Source of the DNA: Triplophysa rosa
Lineage: Eukaryota; Chordata; Actinopteri; Cypriniformes; Nemacheilidae
Length of the DNA: 64,000 bases
Direction: 5' to 3'
Assembly: GCF_024868665.1 (NCBI RefSeq)
Contig: NC_079908.1
Coordinates: forward strand, 4,671,152-4,735,151
Part shown: positions 10,601 to 18,784 of the stretch, piece after piece
How positions within the stretch are numbered: position 1 is the stretch's first letter
Layout of the letters: each line of letters begins with the position of its first letter
Program-made: the position numbers and the translations under genes
The notes under the pieces: generated by a model
Seen by the model: only the letters and a program-made list of their open reading frames with translations
Told to the model about the DNA's origin: nothing
Databases searched by the model: none

Positions 10601-13600
10601 GCCCCGTTCATTTCTAATACACATTTGACTAATAATGTTGCATCAAATATATTAATATTGTTACCTGAGAACGTGGTGGATCCATCTCGCTTCGTTGAAA
10701 ACGTCGAGTCACTTTCAACCAATAAGATGCCATGTAAAAGGTCGCGTTTTCATTGGCCCGCCGTGGAAGCCTATCCCTGATTGGTTGACTACTTTTGACA
10801 GCCTATAATGCCTGGAACACACAGGAGGACCTCTTGAGAGCAAGAGTACCGAAGGATTCGTGGACGCACGGAACGCATTTTGAGTGCGCACACGCTCACT
10901 GAGCGAGAGGAGAGAAAATTCATAAGAGAGCAGCGTATAGTTGAAAGCGCGCGTCCAGTTTTGTGCACGAGCAAAGGAAATCGGCGTGCGAGCGGAGAGA
11001 TTCGCGCGCTCGTATGACAAGAATGCGCTCTCGCCTTGTAATAATGCGCTCGCGACATTTGTCATTATAATAACGCCATACGTGTGGTACTGTTTACATC
11101 AGAGTGCGCACGCGTCTTTTTGCTCAGCAGCGCGCGCACACACACGTAGGCATCTCCACACGGGGAACGGGATCGTTTAGAGTTCGTATTCCTACGCAGC
11201 ATACACGCAGTGTACTTTTATCCGGTTGATGAAAAATAAACAAATACACGTTCAAAAAAATCTATATATTTTCGCGGTATTTGAAAGTGCCCGCGATAAC
11301 AACATCGTGCTAATCCATTACCGCAATTTATCGCATTACTGAATATCGGCACATGTCTACTTACACAGCATAATTTGGGTTTAAGTTATGCTTAAATTGT
11401 TCCCAAAAGACTCCATTATTTACTCAAATCTTTTTAGGAACAGAAAGTGACAAATTAGGGTGCCAAGTCGTCATGTTTTATTGAAACTTTTTTGTATTGA
11501 GGCAGTTGAAGAAATGGAGAAACATTAGTACTGACATATTTTCTGTTATGTTTAAGATAACAAAATTGAAGATTGAGAGAAATCCATTTGCGAAGGGCTT
11601 CAGGGACTCAGCACGAAACAGGTATTTGAAGTTGTTGCCTATATAAACCGTTTATATTAAACATATATCAAACAAAGCTTTCTAATCATTTTTCATATTG
11701 AAATCATTAGGTCAGAATAATTGCAATTATGCTATAGTTACAAACTAATATTATGAGTTTTGAGTAGGTTATAATGAATAAGAATTAACTGTATATTAAC
11801 TGTGGATTAAATGTATTTTAGGGGTATATTGGATGGGATTCTGCATTCATACCCATGGCACAGCCCTTTCAACCTTGATTTCAAACCTTTTGCTGTGGAG
11901 CTGCAAGGTATAAAGTCTACCTACTTTAATAGTCAATTTGTATTGTCTCAGTAATGCAGGTAATACCGAAATGTTAAAGGTGCAGTGAACTAGGACCACA
12001 ATTTTAACCCGAGCTTTTGTTATATAAGAGGGAATCATATTCAAGCGAACATCCTGTAAGTGTCAGACCTGAAAACGCCCTTGTTACTGAAATAACAACT
12101 GTTATTGACACAAGGCTCAGCGAACGGCAGGTCCTGGAATGCACCTATCTATGACATAGATCTATCCTCCACAGAAGAATATCAACACCTACTTCTCGAG
12201 CCCCGACTGATTCACGTATGACAGTACTGAACACAAGCTGCACAGAACCAGATAGATCGAGTGTAAGCATCATGCCGTTAAAGATCGCAAAATATTGTGC
12301 AGTGCCTGGTTGTGGAAGAACACAGTCGCTGCATAACCTTCCTTCGGATTCCGACAATAGGAATGCGTGGTTGAAGTTCATTTTTAAAGATGTTCCAGCT
12401 CACGTGGGGAAAACATTGAGCGTTTGTTCGCTTCATTTCAACGCGGATTCCTTGAACAAGTCTTTGCGGAGAGACTAAAATTAAAAAGCAGTGCTGTGCC
12501 ATCAATATTGGATCGGATAGGAATGGTGCAGCAATCTTATGTGAGTAAAACATATTTGTACTATGCGTCACTATTGCTTTGTTAGAGATCGCTTGATATG
12601 CCCAGATAGTATTACCTGGGGACCTCTAGTCATTTGTAATGATTGTAATCGGCATCGCTGTGATTTGGCAGGCTCATATATCATTTTTCAAGGTTTTATC
12701 CACAGTTTGGATGACAATAATGGAGGCTGTTTTGAAGTGTTTTGATATTATTTCTGGTGCTAGGTAATATCCATTTCTGCCAACACTGTCATTTTGGCCG
12801 GGTGTCTACCCTTTGTTTATTTATCATGAAAACTATAACATTTGAGACCCGCGATCGCGGTGATCTTCTGTCCGCTTCAAGGGTCTTAAATGCTGATATG
12901 TACGGTCATATATCACTAAACACCATACAACTATAGGCTATACAAACTATACGCAAAGCCTTGCCATCACATCCGGGAAATAAGTCCGTAAATTTGAGTA
13001 AAATCACATTACGTAAAGTTACGTGTCTAACCAAATTCACAGAAGGCTCCAACTAAGTCAACTACGCAAGCTGCTATCCAATCATAGCAGTGGGCGTTTA
13101 CTTCCAAGTCTTCTATGTGGCCCGCCATTAAAAACCGAGCGTTTCTCCAGCCGGCCTCAAAACCAGGGTAGAAAATAGCCTATTACTTATTGATTTTGAT
13201 GTTTTCGAATGTAAAAACCATGCAAACGTCATAAGTAGACACCAGACAATAGTATGAAACAATAAAAACAGCCAGTTCACTGCACCTTTATAATCAAGAG
13301 TTTGAATGGAGGGAGCCATCTCACATTGTGTTTGGCTTAATGCAGGCAGTTGTGAATCTTCAGCAAGTCTCTGCATCACTTCAACGCTAAAAGCCTTTTT
13401 GCCCAACCCCTGCTCTACAGTAGCCCATCCCATCACATCAGGTCCAAATTGCTTTCCTTCAAGCAATTTTCTAACATACAGAGCCTACTGCAACCCCGGC
13501 CTTGATAGGCTCAGTGGTTACATGGGATTGCATCCCCTGTTAGACCTTCCCTGCAAGTCTATGCTGCAGGTAAATCCTGCAGGATTCTTTCAGGACAGAT

Positions 13601-13668
13601 CTTCCCATGCTTCCTTTCCCACATATTTACACCAGCTGCACCTCTGGAGACTATCAAGCTCAGAATAA
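6415..13668 (+). CDS. tbx22: T-box transcription factor Tbx22, 8 coding exons, apparently complete (405 aa)
   Basis: Exons: 6415-6550, 6633-6795, 7676-7777, 8101-8275, 8369-8536, 11557-11621, 11822-11907 and 13346-13668. All introns are GT-AG, and the phases add up to 1218 nt ending in TAA. The start gives [17 protein letters not shown], containing an eh1-like Groucho-binding motif (HAFSVESLL) as in the Tbx15/18/22 subfamily. A basic stretch (about residues 59-71, possible NLS) precedes the T-box at about residues 75-270 ([54 protein letters not shown]). The YHSSQW-VAGNTDH stretch and the following [10 protein letters not shown] segment point to TBX22 rather than TBX15 or TBX18. The family consists of nuclear DNA-binding regulators; TBX22 is linked to palate and craniofacial development. 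The product is shorter than human TBX22 (about 520 aa), mainly in the C-terminal tail. Exon 8 is the least certain exon, supported by phase, acceptor and an open frame to the stop. No break is seen in the coding sequence. Confidence 0.93.
6985..7185. mobile_element. palindromic MITE in tbx22 intron 2
   Basis: The left end (acactttattttacagtgcc near 6988) matches the complement of the right end (ggcaatgtaaaataaagtgt near 7161). This gives terminal inverted repeats of about 20 bp around a 200-bp AT-rich core. There is no coding capacity. It is a common type of short fish DNA element. Confidence 0.7.
7461..7653. repeat. very long (GT)n microsatellite with 4-base assembly gap, upstream of tbx22 exon 3
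   Basis: An almost pure GT tract, about 190 bp as assembled, is interrupted by GGANNNN at 7551-7557, so its true length is unknown. The tract ends 22 bp before tbx22 exon 3 (starts 7676). The intervening atctgttatacaaatttatcag is a weak polypyrimidine region. Confidence 0.97.
8583..8768. mobile_element. palindromic MITE in tbx22 intron 5
   Basis: The left arm (aaaaaagggtttcattcaac) is the complement of the right arm (gttgaatgaaaccctttttt). The inner words (gggtaaggagtc against gaatccttaccc, ataacttaagccaat against attggctcaagttat) also pair, so nearly the whole element is one imperfect hairpin. Non-coding. Confidence 0.85.
9252..9277. repeat. (ATT)n microsatellite
   Basis: About eight ATT units, inside the left half of the foldback element. 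Confidence 0.9.
9545..9900 (+). repeat. left outer arm of foldback element
   Basis: Starts near atggcgttattataatgacaa and ends near ggcgggccaatgaaaatgcg. The complement occurs at 10735-11085 with only a few differences, such as gaattgtctc/gaattttctc and tctcgagagg/tctcaagagg. It is GC-rich compared with the surrounding intron. Confidence 0.9.
10735..11085 (-). repeat. right outer arm of foldback element
   Basis: Reverse complement of the 9545-9900 arm. High identity implies a recent duplication-inversion or continued gene conversion between arms. Confidence 0.9.
12272..12540 (+). pseudogene. THAP-type zinc finger exon with frameshift, inside tbx22 intron 7
   Basis: From ATG 12272 the frame encodes [19 protein letters not shown], then W in ...NAWLKF, and CSLHF. 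These are the C2CH zinc ligands (C..C...C..H) and Trp of a THAP domain. A one-base loss at about 12451 (DSLN in place of the expected DSFE) shifts the frame and it stops at 12478. In the next frame the typical THAP end ([15 protein letters not shown]) continues to a GTGAGT donor after 12540. This is most likely the first exon of a P-element-like or THAP transposase relic, not part of tbx22. THAP domains bind DNA. Confidence 0.75.
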
Positions 13669-14105
13669 CAAAATGTTATCTGCCATTTTTTCTCCCCACC
13701 TATATACAGTATATATATAGTATTAAAGAGATAGTTTACCTTCATGTCATAAGCTCATGTAATTTCTTTCCTTGTTCATCAGAATTAACATGGATATTCT
13801 TTTTTATCCTGGTTTCTGTCCTTACAATGTGAGTGTATGATGCCTGTACCTTTCCAATGCTTCAAAAGTACAAAAAAAATTAATAAAACAATTACCTCAA
13901 CCCATGTCATTTTCAAGTGTTTTGAAAGCATACAAATGAGTTTGTGGAAAACAATATAAACATGAATATCATGGACCTGTGCAAATTGATATTTTCAAGT
14001 TAAAGCATAGCATTGTTTTTTAATAAATATGAACTTGTTTTGCATTACTTGATGCCTGAAAACACACAAATAAATTTGACCAGTGACCAACTTACCTTTA
14101 GGAAC

Positions 14106-14142
<37 letters not shown>

Positions 14143-14664
14143 CTTCATATATTCATAAGTAAAATATTATACATTCATCAATGGTTTATTAAATTCATTG
14201 CTAATACTTGTTTGTTGTTTTAAACCAGACATGATCAAATGTGGAAATTGTGGTGGAATCCCATCTGAGGGTTTTTCCCCCCAAAATCATTAAAAACCAC
14301 ACTAATGTAATGTAGTAGTATAATGATGTATACTTAAAATAGTTGTATAAGTAGAAAAAACAAGTGAAAATAACTGTGTAAGTAGAAAAACAAACATGGG
14401 ACAAAAAAATGTGTTTCAAGTTTAGACACTTTTTGAGTTTCCCCTCCCCTGCTTCACAGAGCTTTGGTCCACTAACTGCTTTCCCCAATTATCTTACCTT
14501 TGCTACACACATAATTACGGTGGGAAGGAATGAACAAAGTTTGTCAGTAGTTGTAGAACTCCAGTAGGTTCACTTTAAACATCCGATTAAGCGATTCTCT
14601 TTAATATTGTCATTAATAACTTTATCATCATTTTTAGTCAAAACAATGTATTTTTACATGAGTT
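13669..14664. other. tbx22 3' flank, AT-rich
   Basis: Probable tbx22 3' UTR and intergenic sequence. It contains a (TA)n run at 14109-14141 and A-rich stretches. Candidate poly(A) signals exist (e.g. attaaa around 13722 and aataaa further on) but none can be chosen. No coding exon is recognised. Confidence 0.45.
14109..14141. repeat. (TA)n microsatellite
   Basis: About 16 TA units, flanked on both sides by aacttcatat. Confidence 0.95.
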
Positions 14665-15181
14665 TACTGACTGGCCGCACTAGTCTCATCCAGCACCATA
14701 TTGAGACTAAGCCGGGCGTGGTAGTGCGCAGCCGGCCGTATCGATTACCTGAACACAAAAAAGTGGTTCAGACGTTATTGAAGGTACAATGCGGGATGTT
14801 TTGTATGATCTATTAACAGAAATGCAATATAACATACAAAACTGTGTCTTTAGATGTGTATAAAAACCTTACGTAATGAAAAGTTATGTTTTTATTACCT
14901 TAGAATGAAACCAGTTGTATCTACATAGGGAGCAGGCCTATCTACTGTACATGGAATTTGTTATGTAGCGCAGCCATGTTTTGTACAGTAAGCTCTAACG
15001 GACAAACAGCTCTACAGAGCGTGTTTCGTATATGTTGGTCTTCTTCGTGTGTTTTTTTAGACGCAGCTTGCGTCATCACTGAGTTGAAGACGCACAAAGT
15101 AGTAAGTCATAGTACGGAGAGGAGGAGTAGTCGTCGTCTAGCTGAAGCAATTGATTGTTCTGTCTTAGAAGTTTTGATAAA

Positions 15182-15393
15182 ATGGAGGACCATGGGTATT
15201 GTGCACAAGAGCCGACAGAGCATGAATCTCCGTCGTCAAAGAAGCGCAAACGTGATGCTGCCAGACGAATTAGAGACAAACGGCGGCAGAAATCCAGGAT
15301 AAACATCGGTGTATCTATTTCCAGATGGAAGGCACTGTTGAAAGACAAATGTTTTCAAGGCGATGCCGAAGTTGCCTGTTTTCTGCTAGACTG
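15182..15393 (+). CDS. first exon of a transposon-encoded protein (partial, function unknown)
   Basis: Starts MEDHGYCAQEPTEHESP, followed by a strongly basic stretch (SSKKRKRDAARRIRDKRRQK, NLS-like) and then RINIGVSISRWKALLKDK and DAEVACFLLD, ending at a GTAAGA donor at 15394. The RW.L....KGF..DAE.A.FLLD pattern recurs at the N-terminus of predicted proteins in fish DNA transposons (recollection, not searched). No second exon is visible. Confidence 0.5.
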
Positions 15394-15721
15394 GTAAGAT
15401 AATTCAACATTTTCAATGTTTACCAAACAACTGTTTTGTTGAAACGGTAACGTTATCATTTTATACAAATGGCCATATAACCTCTGAATAATAATGTTTT
15501 TCCTTCCCTGCGGTACGTACTCCGGTTGTTCCTGACTTTACAAAGGGGGAGACAAACGTCTACTAACTTACACCTAACTGCCTATGTCGCTGTCAGATCA
15601 AACGCTTTGAACAGCGTTGCTATTTATGATTAGCTACCTTTAGTTACTTCACTACTCTCAGTGTGTACTTTCGCAATAGAATACATGTTAAATGATTAAT
15701 TACGTTAATATATTGCCTTAC

Positions 15722-15780
15722 CTTTGTAAAGAAACATCGTTGCTTGTATCACTGCTATCCGCTGTCTCAGTAGACGACAT
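15722..15780 (-). CDS. short first exon of second transposon gene (partial, function unknown)
   Basis: On the minus strand, ATG at 15780-15778 opens MSSTETADSSDTSNDVSLQ followed by a perfect GTAAGG donor. It is only 19 codons and 2 bases long, acidic and serine-rich. Its position as a mirror of the + exon supports a two-gene element. Confidence 0.4.
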
Positions 15781-15906
15781 CTTTTTTTTACTGTTGCGGC
15801 CACCGTTGTACTTCGAAAGGGAGGGGTGAGCAAATGACTCAGAGATTCGTTGCAAAACTATAATACAACGCTAGTGGCCTCTGATTTTCAAGAATTGCGC
15901 CTTTAA

Positions 15907-16302
15907 GCGCCATGCTAGATATGGGAGTAATAGAGGAGTCCAGCAGCGATTGGGCGAGCCCAATAGTTTTGGTACCTAAAATGGACGGCTCAGTGCGATT
16001 CTGCATGGACTATCGCAAGGTGAATGCTGTGTCAAAATTCGACGCATATCCAATTCCGCGGGGTTGACGAATTGCTTGATCGGCTCGGCTCGTTTTTATT
16101 CGACCCTGGATTTGACAAAAGGATATTGGCAGATCCCCTTATGTACTTTATCCAAAGAAAAGACAGCTGTCACCACTCCATTTGGATTACACCAATTTGT
16201 CACCATTCCTTTCGGCTTATTCGGAGCTCCGGCCACCTTTCAGTATCTCATGGACCGCATACTTCAGCCGCACGTTGCTTACTTGGATGATATCATCATC
16301 TA
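15907..16302 (+). pseudogene. Gypsy reverse transcriptase fragment
   Basis: It contains the conserved RT blocks up to the YLDD box. The frame changes near 16060 (a stray G in ATTCCGCGGGG). The coding sequence ends abruptly at about 16302, where non-Gypsy sequence starts with ggcagggcgtagccagaac, which resembles the left end of the hAT family at 57956. Confidence 0.85.
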
Positions 16303-16869
16303 TAGGCAGGGCGTAGCCAGAACTTTTTTTTAGAGGTGGCCAGGTAAGACCCAGTGATTTTATTAGGGTGACCAAAAAATCCTTACAGACAGAAATTCTT
16401 TAACTTCTACTGTAATTTACACCAATTCTTCAATTACACATAGTTTGCTGGTCAAAAACATACACAAAGAACGTAAAGTAAACCATTTATTTGCAATGCT
16501 TTCATGTGCTAACATTATTTTAAAATAATTTGCTAGCTATCATTTGCAGTAAGTTAGCTTTTTTTTATATAGAAAATAAACATTGCAGTACCCCAACTTA
16601 AACTTTCGCGAAAATGTAATTAATGAATGAAATCCAGTTAAACAAGACTGATTTTACTGACCTGATCCTCCTGCTCGCAATGAACTTCCATGGTACACAG
16701 ACAGCTAGTACACTGTCAAGAAGCGGTTAGCAGCTGTTCAGCTATAGCGCTCAGACTGTTTGCGTCAGTGCGTCAGCGTATGACATCATATTAACGCGAG
16801 AATGTTCTCGCGTCTTGTTTTGTGTGGAGGTAGCAAAATTTGATAGGGATGCATAAATTAGCAGAACAC
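16303..16869. other. non-coding insert in Gypsy relic
   Basis: Replaces the Gypsy sequence between RT and RNase H. The left end (cagggcgtagccagaac...aggtggccagg) resembles the left end of the hAT at 57956 (cagtggcggagccag...ggtggccag), but no matching right end or duplication was found. Probably an incomplete hAT or an insertion followed by deletion. Confidence 0.4.
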
Positions 16870-17165
16870 CGGTGCTGTACATCAGTCGTAAGCTGGTTAT
16901 AGTTGTTAGAGACGATGTACAGCACCATCGAGAAAGAATGTCTAGCGATTTGGTGGGCCGTCATCACGCTCCGCTATTATCTCCTGCGACGGGAGTTCAC
17001 GCTCTGTTCGGACCATGCGCCCCTGCAGTGGCTCCACCGCATGAAGGATACCAACGCGCGGATCACCCGTTGGTATCTAGCATTACAACCCTTCAAATTT
17101 CAGGTGGTCCACAGGCCGGGAACGCAGATGGCAGTAGACGACTTTCTCTCCAGGAGGGGGGGCTG
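16870..17165 (+). pseudogene. Gypsy RNase H fragment
   Basis: LYISRKL opens the block in one frame; after a frame change ETMYSTIEKECLAIWWAVI continues through the RNase H / tether region to DDFLSRRGG. No integrase domain follows before the LTR, so the element either lost it or belongs to an integrase-less derivative. Confidence 0.8.
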
Positions 17166-17240
17166 CAGGCCGGATGCTTCCCCGGCCTCAGTCGGGCGGT
17201 GGGGGTATGTGACGAGGGGGGCGTGGTTAGACATAGTTTC

Positions 17241-17989
17241 GTAGTCTATCTATTAGAATGGCATGGTCTGTAGTATCTGATGTGGTAAAAGTCGATCTTG
17301 AAGTTTAAAAAATCTCTCAGACAAAGAAGGTTCAGGTGTCAAGGAGTTAACTTTATTTGATCAGGCCAAACAAAGTGAGATGTCCCAAGTCATCTGAAAA
17401 CCAAGTGTTTTCCAGCCTACAGTTATAGTGAAACTTAGGAAAGGAGGTGCTTTCCTAAACCAATCAGGAAATTCCCTTTATCTTTTATTTTTTATTATCC
17501 AATCATTCTCGTCTGCCACTATTATTTTCTTGGCAACAAGGTTTGTATCTAATGGTGGAATGTCGACCTTTACTTTGTTTTTAAAAATAAGTTTTCCTGT
17601 TGGTACCTGTTTTCAGGCCACAAAGTGAACTACATGTTCAACCTTCTGAACTTTATCTAGGTCAGGCCTTAAACAGATCTCAAAGACATCACTGAATTTT
17701 GTATTGCTGAAATCTGTTCTATACTTGGTTAAAATGATTAAAATACACGTATATGTTCAAACAACACTCAATCAATGCTTAAGTATACTGATTATGTCAT
17801 TAAATCATTAAATCATCTTCATATATTCACTTATAACATATATTCACTTGTAACACTCAATCATTGGTCTGATTATTAACACATCTATGGTAATATCATT
17901 CCTATGAATACTTCTTATAAGGGGGGTGTACAACAGAGCCCAAAAGTGCAATGTGCAAATACAACAATCAACAAAATGATCAGAATGAT
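17241..17989. other. AT-rich sequence, no gene seen
   Basis: Follows the truncated Gypsy LTR. Short internal duplications occur (atatattcacttataacatatattcacttgtaac near 17820; tgatcagaatgatcattaaatcaacaaaa near 17975). No coding or RNA feature is recognised. Confidence 0.4.
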
Positions 17990-18770
17990 CATTAAATCAA
18001 CAAAACCAACAAAATGATCAGAATTATGCACAATATATCAAAAGCAGCAGTCAGGTCCAGTAGGACTAAAAGAGAGATGGCGCCACTATCAGATGCTACG
18101 AGAAGATAATTTGTCACTTTAAGTAGTGCTATTTCCGTGATTTGGTTGGGCCTAAATCCTGACTGATATTTTTTATATAAGCTATTATCCTGCAGGAATG
18201 TGCATATTTGGCTTGAGACTACTTTTTCGAGCATTTTGGATAAAAAAGGTAGGTTTGAGATTGGTCTAAAGTTAGCTAATTCTACCGGATCGAGTTGTGG
18301 CTTTTTTTAAGGGGCCTGATGACTGCTAGCTTGAAAGCTTCTGGGACATATCCTAATGCAATTGATGAGTTTATAATAGTTTCAGTTACAGCAGGAAAAA
18401 CCTTTTTAGTGGGTTTGTGGGAATAGGGTCTAAAATGCACGATGGACAGTCTCTGAAAACTGCTAGGACTGCATATCTTAGCAAACTTATAGAGGAAAAT
18501 CATAATTACTGTAGATACCTATTCAACACAGTTGCGAAACGTAGATCCTCAACAGATTTAGAAGTTAAATTACCGTACAGTAGCAATGATTTTATGAACT
18601 TCTTCTCTAATAAAATTGAGATCATTAGAGAAAATGTTTCAGCTGTGTGGCCGGCCAATGAAGCATTCACTAATACACTTAGTAACAAAACCCCATGTGA
18701 ACATCTTCAGTTATTCACTGCAATCGGTCAAGAAGAGTTCACAAAAGTGATAAAATCAGCTAAATTGTAT
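17990..18770 (-). mobile_element. L2 ORF2 fragment with inverted 5' segment (twin-priming structure)
   Basis: Minus strand 18433-17990 encodes the RT start: [61 protein letters not shown]. Plus strand 18434-18770 encodes the part immediately upstream in ORF2: ARTAYLSKLIEENHNYCRYLFNTVAKR, NDFMNFFSNKIEIIRENV, FTKVIKSAK. In the longer element at 37535-42740 these two blocks are contiguous in one orientation. Both are broken by small frameshifts. The 3' part of the LINE is missing at the left edge, and the right edge abuts the DIRS element. Confidence 0.8.
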
Positions 18771-18784
18771 TTCCCTTTCTGTCG

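Larger units (their letters stand above)
8929..11353. mobile_element. long foldback DNA element in tbx22 intron 5
   Basis: The ends are inverted (TGTGCCGGTAT at 8930-8940, complement of ATATCGGCACA at 11343-11353). Inside are two pairs of inverted repeats: outer arms at about 9545-9900 and 10735-11085, which I read as almost identical over about 350 bp, and inner arms at about 10129-10209 and 10601-10682. About 390 bp lies between the inner arms. No transposase ORF is seen; open frames in the arms are mirror copies of each other. I found no clear target-site duplication, so the outer boundaries are tentative. Confidence 0.65.
14782..15902. mobile_element. TTAA-flanked DNA element with two convergent first exons, inserted in Gypsy pol
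   Basis: It interrupts the Gypsy frame. Flanks are TTGA (14778-14781) and TTAA (15903-15906), read as a decayed TTAA duplication. The ends are loosely inverted (AGGTACAATGC against AGGCGCAATTC). Inside, two exon-like ORFs face each other: + strand 15182-15393 and - strand 15780-15722, each starting with ATG and ending at a consensus donor. This looks like an internally deleted copy of a larger two-gene transposon. Confidence 0.6.
14665..17240 (+). mobile_element. Ty3/Gypsy retrotransposon relic: pol fragments plus start of 3' LTR, split by insertions
   Basis: Fragment 1 (14665-14781) reads IQHHIETKPGVVVRSRPYRL, the segment upstream of Gypsy RT. Fragment 2 (15907-16302) is RT: GVIEESSSDWASPIVLVPK, FYSTLDLTKGYWQIPL, PFGLFGAPATFQYLMDRIL and YLDDIIIY with the catalytic DD; one frameshift occurs near 16060. 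Fragment 3 (about 16870-17165) is RNase H-like (YSTIEKECLAIWWA, LCSDHAPLQWL, VVHRPGTQMAVDDFLSRR). A G-rich tract (gcggtggggg) then precedes TATGTGACGAGG, taken as polypurine tract and LTR start at 17208. No integrase is seen. The element is dead. Confidence 0.85.

Noticed and set aside
9487..11180. Pairs of nearly identical ORFs on opposite strands ([12 protein letters not shown]..., [12 protein letters not shown]...)
   Set aside because: They are mirror translations of the two arms of the foldback element and have no domain.
12218..12478. THAP frame as an extra coding exon of tbx22
   Set aside because: tbx22 exons 7 and 8 join in phase without it, and the domain has a frameshift and an unrelated origin.
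13128..13466. Minus-strand frame of 112 codons over tbx22 exon 8
   Set aside because: Antisense shadow of the last tbx22 exon, which has correct phase, acceptor and stop on the + strand.
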